From assembly GCA_030411725.1 (NCBI GenBank), contig MU839839.1, forward strand, positions 682,001 through 746,000: a stretch of DNA of 64,000 nt, in the 5' to 3' direction. Origin of the DNA: Echria macrotheca. Lineage: Eukaryota > Ascomycota > Sordariomycetes > Sordariales > Schizotheciaceae. The position numbers were made by a program, and so were the translations under genes. The first letter of the stretch is position 1. The number at the start of each line of letters is the position of its first letter. The notes under the pieces were generated by a model. That model ran no database searches. It saw nothing but the letters and a program-made list of their open reading frames with translations, and was not told the origin of the DNA. Below are positions 32,128-43,560 of the stretch, in pieces.

Positions 32128-33731
32128 TCAAAGAGCATCCGCCTGCTCGAGAATACCCAGCGCACCTCCTACCAAATGTAGACTCCCCGTAATGAGCGCC
32201 TGCACCTTCTGACCCTCGCCGAGCCCTTCTGCCAGGCTCCTCGCCGTGTTGATGGCCTCCTCGATGCTGGGTATCACATGGACCTTGGCCGACGGGTCAA
32301 GGGCAGTCCACTTTTCCGCGAACACCCTCTGCGCCGTCATGTTTTGGATGTCCTTGGGGTTGTGTTGGTGGTTGACGAAGTCTGTGGGTCAAGTAAGTCA
32401 GGGGTCAGTTGGGAGGAAAAAAACCACAAGAGGCGTAACAGAAAAGAATCACCTCGCTTATACCCCGTCTCAGCATACGTCACGTTCGTGCAGAAAATAA
32501 CATGCTCGAACCCCTTTCCGGCCGGATCGCCCTTCTTGACGGTATTGCACAGCCCATCGAGAAAATCCACGGCCTCGCTGCGCCCCTGCTGGTTGAAGAT
32601 GAGCACCTTCGGCCCTTTGTTCCCGGCCGCCTCATCCACAAACCACCGCGCCGCCATCTTGAGGCTATCAACGGTATGCGCGCCATCGACGTGCCAGGTG
32701 ACGCCCTCCTCCTGCTTCACCTCGCACCGTCCGCGCCAGACGACCTGCTCCAGCCCGTCGACAAATTCTTTGGGGAGCGGTTTGCTCCTATCCACCGAAA
32801 AAGCCGGATCGAGCTTGCTCAGCGCCGCCTCGGCCAGCGCAACGGCCAACGTAGCGTTCTTCTTCTGAAAGACGGCATCCGGCCGGATACGCACGTTTTC
32901 GAGACGGGGATCAACCTCCAACACGCGCAGGTCGACCCCCTTCTCGGCCGCCCTCTCCCTCAAAACTGCAGCCGCGGCAGGGACCTGCTCGATCGTGAAC
33001 GCCGGACTCCCTGGCTTCATGATCCCGGCCTTGTGCCAGGCGATCTTGTCGACCGTGTCGCCCAGCACAAAGACATGGTCAATACCGAGCGTGCTAATCC
33101 CGCTCGCGACGGGCCGGTCGACGACGTTGGTCGCGTCAAACTCGCCACCGATACCGGTCTCGTAGACGGCCGCGTCGACGCCCTCCGACAAAAATACGTG
33201 GTAGCTCAGCAGCGTCAGGTAGCGCGCGTAGATCGGCTTGGTCCCCGGCTCGACCTGTTCTGCTGCTGTGGCCGAGTTGGTCTCGAGCCGGTCCCAGACC
33301 TCGAAGAAGTAGCGCGCGAAGAGATTCTCAGAAATCGGCGCCGAGTCGATCCGGATGCGCTCGCGCACGGCGATCAGGTGCGGCGAGGTGAAGAGGCCTA
33401 TCTTGCGGGGGATTTTTTCTCGCAAACGGTGCTGGCGCAGGATGGAGTCGACGAAGGCGCAGGTGCTGCCTTTGCCCTTGGTCCCGGCGACGTGGATGAT
33501 GTTGAGCTGGTCGAGGTCCGAGGATGAGTAGCCTATGCGCGCGAGGTAGCCGCGCATCTCGCGGAGGGAGGTGGCGTCGGGGCGGATGCCTGCTTTGCGG
33601 CGGGCTTCGATCTGGGCGAAGGGGGTTTGGAGGGAGTTGAGCGCGTCGATGGCGTCCTGGTTTTTTTGTTAGTGTGGGTGACTAGTAGTGGTTTGGGTGC
33701 TTGCATTGTATGTCCGCCCCTGAGTGGCCAT
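32128..33731 (-). CDS. Folylpolyglutamate synthase, paralogue B, 494 aa
   Basis: Exons 33731-33705, 33656-32453 and 32381-32128 (1,485 nt). The first exon encodes only MATQGRTYN; it joins DAIDALNSLQTPFAQIEARR, the standard FPGS N-terminus, across a 48-nt intron whose donor is GCAAGC (a GC-AG intron) with a CTAAC branch point. Motifs: IIHVAGTKGKGSTCAFVDSI, LFTSPHLIAVRERIRIDSAP, ETGIGGEFDATNVV, HVDGAHTVDSLKMAARW. The last exon carries the C-terminal GSLHLVGGALGILEQADAL. No targeting presequence, so this form is probably cytosolic. It matches the standard fungal FPGS (Met7/met-6 type) more closely than the convergent paralogue A does. Confidence 0.92.
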
Positions 33732-34330
33732 GGTTCGGGACGCTGAGGGCGAGAAGAAGGAAATGATTTTGGGGTTGAGTGTGGTGACGGTCAGGGACCT
33801 CAGTACGGAAAACACATGGCGCATTGGGTGGGAGGTTATTCTGGGTGGTTAATCATTCCGGGCTCTGTATTTGTCAAGATGTATCTCATACACCGGGCAA
33901 TCTCATCACGGTGAAGGTTCAGGGGTGTGTGTCTTTGTGATCCGGGTTATGACGCTGCAAGCGGAATTTGCCGCAGGGTTACACCGCAGCTGCAGCATTC
34001 CGAACATCGGCTCCAGGCTTGCCGTGTTGCTTCTGACCCAGCGGATATCGAAATCTTTCTGATCGACGTATTCATCGTATTGGTACAGCTCCCATTGTTT
34101 TGTGGCAACTACATTAAATGTGGTTCGAGAATGAGGTCCAAGCCAATGCAGCAAGATGTCGCAGCAAGAACTTGACTCTAAGCCATAGCGAGCTGCCCCG
34201 CTAAATGCAAACCTTACAGCTGCTGACCCCGCCATAAACTCCCACCCAAAAACTTCTGCCCCGCTCCGCCATCCACATGCTGCAACCGCGTCCCTCCTTC
34301 ATGCACTTTTCCGCTCAACATTCACCATCC
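33732..34330. other. Intergenic region, no gene seen
   Basis: 5' flank of the minus-strand FPGS gene up to the tRNA gene. No conserved ORF or repeat seen. Confidence 0.4.
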
Positions 34331-34452
34331 GGCAAGATGGCCGAGCGGTCCAAGGCGCCAGGTTCAGGCCCACCTGAATTTCAGGTTGTTCTTCGAATAA
34401 CCAGTTTCCTGGTCTCAGAAATGGGGCGCGAGTTCGAATCTCGCTCTTGTCA
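34331..34452 (+). tRNA. tRNA-Leu (anticodon CAG) with intron
   Basis: Acceptor 5' strand GGCAAGA (34331-34337) pairs with TCTTGTC (34445-34451), with one G-U pair, and discriminator A at 34452. D arm GCCGAGCGGTCCAAGGC contains box A (TGGCCGAGCGG). Anticodon stem CCAGG/CCTGG encloses TTCAGG with anticodon CAG at 34365-34367. An intron of about 38-40 nt follows G37, the canonical position. A long variable arm, as in class II tRNAs, precedes the T arm GCGAG-TTCGAAT-CTCGC (box B). A T-rich run downstream (ttttt near 34508) may be too distant to be the terminator; a closer TTTTT lies at 34455-34459 with one interruption. Confidence 0.93.
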
Positions 34453-35649
34453 AATTTTTGCTTCTCTTTCCGAGTTTTCTGTAGAAACGGCCTGTGTACG
34501 ATTCTTCTTTTTTTGGTTGAGTCTCTTTTGGTTTACATGGAATGGCATTCCGTCCACTTCGACAGAGTTCACTTCCCTACCGACTGTCCACAGGCAGCCC
34601 CTCACTTGACAACCGCAAAGAGTATCCCGGTAGGCAACTGCCGGTCCCATGGAACGAACAGCTCGGAAGCTAAGGACTTGGCTGGGATGCGACCTTCTGA
34701 TAGCTCGCTGCTGTGCTCAAGCACGCGTCACGCGCCAGATACAATAAAAGAAGCTCTCCCGCCCGGCCGCACGGGCTGCATGAGACCAGCCCGTCGCTGG
34801 GCCTTTGCAGTCTCAAGCTTACGAGGCTCCGTAATCGCCCATCACCCATCAGTCCACACCATCTTTCTGATGACAACTCGGCCACTCCCGATAGAAGCCG
34901 CCGGATTGAACCCCCTGCTCGGTGCGGGATATCTCAGCATTTATCCTTCTCCCTTGAAAAGAAAGTTTCTGCTCCTCAGCTGATAGGTGATGTCCATCAT
35001 TCAAGGCCCCTATTCACCTCGTACCTGGGCCGGAGCGGATCCGTGGCGGACATGGTGGTCCACTGGTGATTGGCGCGGGTAAATGCGCTGGATAAATCCA
35101 CTGAGAGAAAGCTTGGGCTGGGCAAGCTCGTCTCGAGCTTTCGAACTAGTTAGTACCAGCTGTGGAGAGCTCCGCGAATTCTCCGATCTTGACGACAAGA
35201 TGTGCCATGTGGTGGGGGCGCCAGCGCATTGGATAATGCCAATTACCATTGCTCTCTCCCCATTGATGGCCGGCGTTCTGGGCCACTCTCCCACAGAGGA
35301 AAAGAACCTGGTTCAAGCTCCCCGCACTTGCTGGGAACCAAGCTCCTCCTCGACACGGTAAGACGATGGAAAAGGGGGGGAGGGCCAGGAAGGAGGGGCA
35401 AAACCTCCATTCTCGGAGAGCGGCGGTCATGGCTCGGAGGGGGGCCACCAGAGAGTGTATTTATTCTCTTTCCCTCCTTTCCGTTTCCCCTTCTCTCTCT
35501 GGTTCTGTCCTCTGTTGTTGTTCCCGCCTTGGTTGTGTTTGTTGAAGCTGCTCCGTCATCGCTGCTTGCTTGACCTTGCACGTCATTGCCCCTCCTTCCC
35601 CTCCTGAACCACAAGTGATTCGACTTGATCGAATCTCAAAACAGCTACC
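34453..35649. other. 1.2-kb intergenic region upstream of xylitol dehydrogenase
   Basis: No gene recognised. A pyrimidine-rich tract (CTCTTTCCCTCC...TCTCTCTGG, about 35464-35510) lies 130-190 bases before the start codon and probably marks the promoter/transcription start region. Confidence 0.45.
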
Positions 35650-36857
35650 ATGGCAACAGGCTCAGTTAGTGTCCCGGTTGAGGGGATACGCAAACAGAAA
35701 CTAACAATTGGTAGAACTTGTCGTTCGTGCTGAACAGGCCCAACGATGTCGAGTTCAAGGAGAAGCCGGTCCCATCGCTCAAGTCGGCGCACGAGGTGCT
35801 CGTGGCCATCAACTACACGGGCATCTGCGGGTCGGATGTGCACTACTGGGTCCACGGCGCCATCGGCCACTTCGTCGTCAAGGACCCCATGGTGCTCGGC
35901 CACGAGTCGGCCGGCACCGTCGTGCAGGTCGGCGAGGCCGTCAAGACGCTAAAGGTCGGCGACCGCGTCGCCCTCGAGCCCGGCTACCCGTGCCGCCACT
36001 GCGAGGCCTGCCTCGGCGGCCACTACAACCTCTGCCCCGACATGGCCTTTGCCGCCACGCCCCCGTACGACGGCACCCTGACGGGGTACTGGGCCGCCCC
36101 GGCCGATTTTTGTTATAAGCTGCCCGAGAGCGTGTCCCTGCAGGAGGGCGCGCTGATCGAGCCCCTCGCGGTCGGCGTGCACATTGTGCGCCAGGCCGGC
36201 GTGTCGCCCGGCCAGTCGGTCGTCGTCATGGGCGCCGGTCCCGTCGGCCTGCTGTGCGCCGCCGTCGCGCGCGCCTTCGGCGCCTCCAAGGTCGTGCAGG
36301 TCGACATTGTCCAGAACAAGCTCGACTTCGCCCTGGGCTTCGCCGCGACGCACGCGTACCTGTCGCAGCGCGTGTCGCCCGAGGAGAACGCGCGCAACAT
36401 CATCGCGCTCGCGGATCTCGGCGCCGGCGCGGACGTGGTCATCGACGCGTCGGGCGCCGAGCCGTCGATCCAGGCGTCGCTGCACGCCGTCCGGGTCGGC
36501 GGCACGTACGTCCAGGGCGGCATGGGCAAGAGCGACATCACGTTCCCCATCATGGCGCTCTGCATCAAGGAGGTCACGGCCAAGGGCTCGTTCCGGTACG
36601 GCAGCGGCGACTACAAGCTGGCGATTGACCTGGTGGCCAACAAGAAGGTGGACGTGAAGAAGCTGGTGGACGGCGTGGTGCCCTTCAGCCAGGCCGAGGA
36701 TGCGTTCAGGAAGGTCAAGGAGGGCCAGGTGATCAAGATTCTGATTGCCGGGCCGAATGAGAAGGACGTGGTCGGGTCGGTGGATACCAGTGTTGATGAG
36801 GAGAAGGTGGCGGCGGTTGAGGAGGCTACGAAGGAGGGAGGTGCTGCGTGCTGCTGA
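35650..36857 (+). CDS. D-xylulose reductase / xylitol dehydrogenase (zinc MDR family), 385 aa
   Basis: Exons 35650-35664 (MATGS) and 35715-36857 (1,158 nt); the intron has a ACTAACAA branch point. The catalytic zinc site is visible as Cys in YTGICGSDVHYW and His-Glu in VLGHESAGTV; the structural zinc loop GYPCRHCEACLGGHYNLC has four cysteines. The dinucleotide motif is VMGAGPVGLLCAAVA, and Asp in VVQVDIVQNKL fits NAD preference. It oxidises xylitol to D-xylulose in the pentose catabolic pathway; L-arabinitol and sorbitol dehydrogenases are close relatives, so substrate is inferred. The last 25 residues form an acidic extension ending GGAACC with two cysteines. Strong C-ending codon bias suggests high expression. 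Confidence 0.9.
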
Positions 36858-37817
36858 TTTTTTTTGGTCTTGGATCTTGTCTTTTATCATCGTGGGTCGG
36901 CGTCCAGGGGGCTGGGGTTGGTTCATAGCATATAAGGGGACTTTTGTGAGCATTATCATCCATGTCTGTAACGAATATGACCACCATTGTATCGGTGAGC
37001 TTTAGTGTGATATGTGAGAGAATTTGAGGTTGTTGCTGGGCAGTGCGTCGCCAGACCGATGTCCTGTCTCAGTTTCTTCATTTGCTGCAGCACACGGAGG
37101 ATGAAGCTATCCGCAGCCAGATGTACTCGGATGAATCGATCTAGCTCAGGCATCCTCTGACTAGATTTACCATAAACCATACAGCACTGAATACATGTCC
37201 CTTCTTCGAGCTCGGTTCTCACAAAGTGTAACTAGTACATGTAGCCATCACATGAGGACAGTAAAGTATACTGACAGTGATTGGGCATCTCTGGGTTCAT
37301 CTGCCGGTTCATCGGGACGATGAAGAGCGAGTACCGGTCCAGCCTATTACCCATTTTCTTGTGAAACATAGGTCTACCGAAACTCTAGATCTCCTCACCT
37401 GGGCAGTCTGTGAAGATTTCTGGGTTTAGTATAGAAATACCGAATACCACCCCGGTATCCTATCCTGAGATATATGTCTCAACCCTTGATTCCTTGTGTG
37501 TGTGTGTGGCCGGCAAAACGGATCTAGACTGCAAGTGACGTCTCGGATTGGTTGAAACCTCCCGTGGGCGTGACCACAGTGTGGGTTGCCTAGACCGGTT
37601 TGTTAGGCTGGGAAGGAGCACCCCCTCAGTATAGCAAGAGCACACGGCCCAGCACCACCTCAGCTGTATTTAGCAAGCCCTCAGGGCCCATCTTCCTCTT
37701 CAACAAGACAAGCGTCCTTAGCATCAGTCTCTCAGGTTTCAACCATCCCCTCCCCGGGGAGAGCCTGCTCAGGCCTCTCAATCTGCTGATGCAGCAACGA
37801 CATTGAAATCAGCCAGG
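36858..37817. other. Intergenic region; contains segment shared with 56.4 kb
   Basis: 3' flank of xylitol dehydrogenase, then the 5' flank of the HET gene. At 37598-37735 the sequence resembles 56360-56495 (see repeat entries). A short GTGTGTGTGTGTG tract lies at 37497-37509. No gene recognised. Confidence 0.5.
37598..37735 (+). repeat. Degenerate dispersed segment, copy 1
   Basis: Blocks shared with 56360-56495 in the same order: GGCTGGGAAGGAG, ATAGCAAGA.CAC, CACCT..GCTGTATTTAGC, a CCTC.GGG core, a CATC.TCCTCTTC block, and CAAGC.TCCTTA. Small indels separate the blocks. It sits directly in front of the HET gene and may be its 5' UTR/promoter. Confidence 0.7.
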
Positions 37818-39778
37818 ATGAATCCATACCAGTACCGCCCACTCCAAAGGATGAATTCACTCGTGTTCTCCATCTCCATCCCAGTGCAGACCACGCAGCA
37901 CCGCTACGCTGCGATATCAAACACAAACGCGCAAAGCCTCGCCCTTACGACACCCTCACCTACGATGCCCTTTCGTATGCCTGGGGCCCACCTGTCTTCA
38001 CGGAGACGCTCCTGTGCGGTCCCAATGGAGAGACACTCAGAATTACCCCCTCTCTCGATGCAGCGCTCCGAGCGCTTCGTCTGCCTTCCGACCCGCAAGA
38101 GCTTTGGGTGGACGCTGTGTGCATCAACCAGCAAGACACGGACGAGAAGTCGGCTCAAGTCAGGGCCATGTCCAGCATCTACCAACATGCCCATCAAGTC
38201 ATTGCATGGGTTGGTGATGACCAGGATGACGCAGGAAAGGTTTTGCAATTCCTCGACAATCACTGCGATAAGCTGAGTGGGGTGAGCAGCTATGAGGAGC
38301 GTAAGGACACGATGGAAAAGAACGCTGCTGCTGTTTCTTTCATCGGAAACGCCATCAAGGAAGCCTTTCCTGGCGCTGGCCTCGAACCTTTCCGAAAGTT
38401 CTTTCGGCGCTCCTGGTTCGGTCGACGGTGGATCATCCAGGAGATTGTCCTCGCGGAGAAACCGGTCATCCGCTGTGGCTCTGTCTCAATGAGATTTAGC
38501 AGGTTTGCTGTGGGAGCTAGCATCATGAACTTGTTCTTCGAGGCACAAACGATGTCGCATCCCTTGGACCCCGTCTTCCTCATGCAAGACCACATGGCCC
38601 AGATGTTGAGCAGTATTGCCAACAGCCAGCGCCTCAACGCGTGGAAAGGCATGGTACTTGCCGAATACCGATTCCCCATCCTCCAACTACTACGAGAGTT
38701 CCAGTCCGCTAAATGCTCCGATGATAGGGATAAAGTGTATGCTCTTATTGCATTGAGTGATGATGTGGTGGCCAAGCCCGAGGATGCGCACGAAACTGCG
38801 CGTTTGAAACGACAGCGGAGAGAAAAACCCGAGTTATCGGTCAACTACTCCCACAAAGCCGACCAAGTTTACATTTCTCTTGCTGCCAAGATCGTCGACA
38901 AGAAGTACTTCTACAATTACCGCCTGTACGAGCTTTTCGGAACTGCCAGCGCCTTCCGACCTTCCCACTCCTCCTCCACCAGCGACAGTATCCCGTCCTG
39001 GGTCCCGGATTGGCGCATCACACAGCGATTCGAGCCCGTGATTGAGCCTGAATATAAGCTCAGCATTGAGGGCTGTCAGAGGTGTTGCTGGGAGCTATCA
39101 GAGGACGAAAAGACGATGAGCATAACAGGTTGGAACTATGCTACCGTATCAGAGAGAACCGGGCACATCACCGACCTTATTACCGAATTCCAGCACATAA
39201 AAGCTACCATCCAGGAGTGGTGGAAGCAGTATACTGCCGATCACGGAGGTAGGCCAGTGCCTCCGACCTCAATCCATGATGAGAGCTGGTATCACGGCTT
39301 TTTCGACCTGGTTGTCATGGGCAGAACCACATGGGATGGCGGCATGGTCCACCCCCCAAGAGACTTCGTCGGCTTGCTTTTGGAAGGGGTGGTGCCTGAC
39401 GAGTGGACCGATGGAAAACCCACTATCATTCACCCCGTGGAAGAAGTCACTGACAACCTTCTACGGATGCGACGTTATACAAAGCAACTAGTCTCCATGT
39501 TACAGGGGCGGGGTCTCTTCCGAAGTGAAAAAGGCCAGCTGATGAATTGTCCAGATGACACAGAGGTTGGGGATGTCATTGTGATCTTCGGGGGCATTGA
39601 TATCCCCTATGTGATCAGGCTGATTATGGGTGGTGACAATAAGCCCGGAAGATATCGTCTTATCGGGGATGCGTATGTTGATGGTGTCATGGACAGTCCG
39701 TTTGACGTGGATCCAGATTCGCAGCCCAAGATTACGGAAGAGGAGCTTGGTGAGGCCCTGGAATTTCTCCTCGAATGA
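37818..39778 (+). CDS. HET-domain (heterokaryon incompatibility) protein with apparent 5' frameshift
   Basis: From about 37845 to 39778 one frame is open and encodes a classical HET domain: YDALSYAWG, then RITPSLDAALRALRL, LWVDAVCINQQDTDEKSAQV and RRSWFGRRWIIQEIVLA, followed by a long C-terminal region of about 400 residues ending EELGEALEFLLE. Proteins with this domain trigger vegetative incompatibility and cell death when mismatched alleles meet. The only plausible start (ATG 37818, MNPYQYRPL, typical of the family) is in a different frame from the HET domain; the switch is needed at about 37843-37846 and no intron can fit. So the gene is either disrupted by one missing base, or there is a base error, or it uses an upstream exon not seen. 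Confidence 0.8.
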
Positions 39779-40870
39779 TCACTGCAGGTACGAAGGCTCT
39801 GATCGAAGAGAGGGGCTAGAAACGTTACGCCAAAAGACCTGACGATCGACTCATACTTTTTTTTTTTTTATTGGCTTTAGTTTTGCGTATATGATACGAA
39901 TAGCGGTACAATCCAACTTTGAAATTTTGAATCGAACCCCATTGCTAGATAAGAGCTCAGGAGGAGAACTGGAGCTGTGGTTGAAACTGATCTCACAAGG
40001 TGATCGGGTAGCACAGGAGTCTGCGGACTACGGTCACAGTTTAAACAGCGGAAGCTCGGCCAGACCTAGATAATGCGTCAGGTAGAGCCGTGCTGAGGCG
40101 CAGCTCGAGACCTCGTATCCAGGTAGGTAGTTAGCCGTCACATTGTTGTTCTAGATATGAACGCTAAGACGGAGAGAGATAACCGGCTTCTTCTTCGCAT
40201 CGCCGGACCAGCCAACGAGTGCAATAAAAAAAAAGCGAGTTGAATGTTTGCCTGGCTTTCACAGAGAGACAACGGAGATACTACGCCGCCCCTGTTTGGA
40301 TTCAGGCAACTGAACGGCACCTTTGATCAGGACTGTTTCCGTCATCTCAAAGATGCCAATCAATTAGTCTTACGAGGTGCCTTTGCCCTTTGGTTTAGGA
40401 CTGCCAACCATTAGGCGCTCTGCTCTCTCACCTCGGCGGCCTGAGCTGAATGCCCTTGAGACCCAGCCTCCAGGTGGCTTCCGGTCCGGCCTGTCTGAGA
40501 AGAGAACAGGGAGAGGAGATGGGCAGAGGTTGCGAGGGCTTTATACCCAGAGGTCGACACAGGCTCACGCATGGTCCAATAGCCCTACTTTGACTTCGTG
40601 CATAAACTAGTGGGACTATCCCTCCAACCAACTAGAGTCTAAGCTGGTAGCTGAATTCAAAGAGGCGACACCGGAATGTACCATGACACTACATGCTTCA
40701 GAAATTACAAGAATACTTTGATTCCATGAAAGCCATGCAACGAAGGATCATCAGGCGTCTGTAATTTGCGAGATTTGAAACCTCCATTGTATGTTAAAAT
40801 CAAAACCAGTTCGTCAAACATGCCCTCCCTCGTCCTCGTCCAAATACCTATCGACGGCCATGCGCAGACC
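39779..40870. other. 1.1-kb intergenic region, no gene seen
   Basis: Between the 3' ends of the HET and beta-mannosidase genes. Includes a T-run at 39859-39869, an A-run at 40206-40215 and one AGGTAGGTAG motif at about 40121. No convincing ORF. Confidence 0.45.
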
Positions 40871-43560
40871 TCAGTCCAACATTCCCAAGTATCTCGTCGT
40901 AATCCTCGTGGAAGCCCTCGCCCCCCTAACGCCAATGCTCACCACCTCACCTGGCACGATATCGACCAAGTTATCCTCGAACCGCACCTCATCATCCTCG
41001 CACTCGACCGCCACCCCCTTGACAGGCACCTCAGCGCTGACCCGGACCACACTCGCATCCTCGGCCAACTCAGCTTTCAGGTCCTTCGGCTTCTGCAGAT
41101 GCAAATACTTGAGCGGCTCGGGCCAGTTGACATAGCGCGCAATCTGCTTCCCATCCCCTCCCACCAGATACGCAGCCACCACGATCCTCCCCTCCTCGCC
41201 CTTCCCTTTCTGCCGAACCGGAACATCAAACGCCGCCAGCTCCGTCGACCTATTCTCCGCCAACTCGACGCCCTCGTGGATCTCCTCCCAAATCTTGTCT
41301 CCCGTCTCAACATCCCACGCCCTGAGCACCACATCCACAGTCAATCCCTCCAGCGTCAGATTACTCCCCCACACCTCGACCCTGTGCTCAACATCCACAT
41401 GCGCCCGCGTATACTTGTCCCTTGGATGCCTATGTTCCCTCCGTGTAATGCCCACACTAACCGGCGCCATCTCCCTCTTGATCGTAAAATACGCCATCTT
41501 CGGCCGGAGATAAAAATCCACAATGCTCCAGCTCGTCACGGGCCAGCAGTCGTTCATCTGCCACACCAGCGCGCCGCCGCAGTATTCTCTGTCAGGTCCT
41601 TTCCAGTGCCTCTTCCACAGCCTGTACGCCGACGCGAGACACTCGGCCTGCACGAGCTGCGTCGCGTAGACGAACTGCTCCAGCGGCGAGGGCCCGTACC
41701 GAATATTCTCGACGAGATACAGCGCGATCCGCCGCTCGTGGCCCTCGGCCTTGTTGTGGAAGTCGACGGTAGAAGACTGCGCGTACCGGTCCGGGTCGTC
41801 TTTGCCTCCCGGCAGATACGCATCGATCGTTTTGGTGGAGGGAAACGCCTGCATGCCGAACTCCGACACGAACCGCCCGACCAGTTGATCAAAGTTCTGG
41901 TATCTCTCCTGGGTCCCGTGCCACACGTTCCACTGGTGTATGTCGCCGACCGTCGGGTCGTGCGTGTCGCGCCCGGCGCCCCACGGCGAGCCGGGATGAT
42001 AGAACACGCGGGGCGTCATCTCTTTACAGATATCCGGCAGGATCTTCTCGTAGATGTACCGCGCCGGGAAATCTGTCTTTAGCCAGTTCTCGGGGTTCTT
42101 GTCGGCGTAGTCGTACGTGAGCCCGGCGCTCTCCTGGAACTGGTAGTCCTCGTTGTTGCCCGCCCAGATGACGATGGACGGGTGGTGGCGGAGCCGGCGG
42201 ACATTCTCGCGGGCTTCCCGCCGGATTGACTCGAGCATCGCCGGCCAGGCGGGGTAGTTGCCGCACCCGAACATGAAGTCCTGCCAGACGAGGATGCCGG
42301 CCTCGTCGCAGGCCGAGTAGAACGAGTCCTCTTCATAGATCCCGCCGCCCCAGACGCGGAGCATGAACTGGTTGCCCTCGGCCGCGAGGCGGACCCAGTC
42401 TCTGTATTTGTTGGGAGTCAGGCGGGGGATGAAGTTGTCGGCGGGGATCCAGTCGCTGCCGCCGCAGAAGAGGGGGATGTTGTTGACCTCGAAGAAGAAG
42501 CTGGTGCCGGGCTGGTCTTTGAGGGGGCGCTGGACGAGCTCGGCGCGGCGGAGGCCGATTTTTTTTGTCAATGCGTCGACTACTACCTCGTCTTTCTGGA
42601 GCAGCGTGGCGGTTACCGTGTAGAGCGGCTGCTTCCCATACCGGACCGGATACCACAGCGCCGGCTTGCTGACGTGGAAGGACGCGCTGACGTCGGATCC
42701 CTCGGCCGATTTGAGGGAAACGGTCTCGGACGCGACCTTGTCCCCGTCGAGCGTGATATCGAAACGCACCGTGTCCGCGGACCCGGGGGCGTACTCCACC
42801 GAAGCCGTGACCTTGACGTCCGCTGAGGATAGAGACTTGTCCACGTCGATGTCGAAACTCAGGTCGGCCAGACGGCCGGAATAGACTTCGAGCGTGATCG
42901 GCCGCCAGGGACCACACGTGTTGAGCGCGGGGCCCCAGTCCCAGCCCTTTTGTCTCAGCAGTCAGCCACAAAAATATATATGTATATATATGTACGTATG
43001 TATATGAGAATGGCACCCAGAGAAAAAGGAGATTGACTCACCCAGTGATACTGCGCCTTCCGCACCGCCAAGCGCGAGTTATCCCCATTCCACACGCCCC
43101 ATTTATGACTTGGGTGCTGTTCAACCCGTTTCCACCCTTCCAGGTAAGCACTCTCAAACGTGATGACCAGCTCATTTTCGTCGTTGTCTCCCACCAACAA
43201 AGAAGAGATATCCACCCGCTCGGGGATGAACATGTTGTCCGTCTCCAGGATCGTCGTCCCGTTCAGCACGACCGTGGCGAACGTGTCCAGCCCGTCAAAG
43301 ACTAGAACTGCTTTTGTTGCACCACCGTCGTGGGGGAGGGATGGAGAGGGAAAGGTGACCCGATAAACCCAGGCGGCCTCGCCGACCCATTGGACTTTTT
43401 CTTCGTTCTTGCCGATGAAGGGGTCCGGGATGAGGTTGTGGTGGAGGAGGTCGAGGTGGACGTTGGTTGGGAACTGGGATACCGGCCGGAAGGGGTCGTC
43501 GGTGCCGGCCTGGCGGAAGGTCCAGTTCTTGTCTAGGGGGGTGGCGGTGCGTGGTGCCAT
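40871..43560 (-). CDS. Beta-mannosidase, GH2 family, intracellular type B, 864 aa
   Basis: Exons 43560-43042 and 42946-40871 (2,595 nt); the 95-nt intron contains a TATATATGTATATATATG stretch. The N-terminal sugar-binding domain begins LDKNWTFRQAG; GWDWGPALNTCGPWRPITLE spans the splice junction and is a family hallmark. The catalytic acid/base Glu is in VIWAGNNEDYQ (about residue 438) and the nucleophile Glu in FVSEFGMQAFPSTKT (about 535). No signal peptide is present, and the size fits the MndB-type cytosolic enzymes, which release mannose from the non-reducing end of short manno-oligosaccharides. C-terminal beta-domains (about 690-864) complete the GH2 fold. Confidence 0.95.

Noticed and set aside
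35949..36959. 336-codon minus-strand frame over xylitol dehydrogenase
   Set aside because: Shadow frame of a highly C3-biased gene; the sense strand has all zinc and NAD motifs.
37472..37550. Upstream ATG at 37473 as a first exon of the HET gene
   Set aside because: It could be spliced by GTGACG, but its sequence is not HET-like, whereas MNPYQYRPL right at the frame break is.
40766..42082. 438-codon plus-strand frame
   Set aside because: Antisense to beta-mannosidase, produced by strong GC3 bias; histidine/proline-rich nonsense composition.
42956..43020. TATATATGTATATATATG stretch as a separate regulatory element
   Set aside because: It lies within the beta-mannosidase intron and has no other support.
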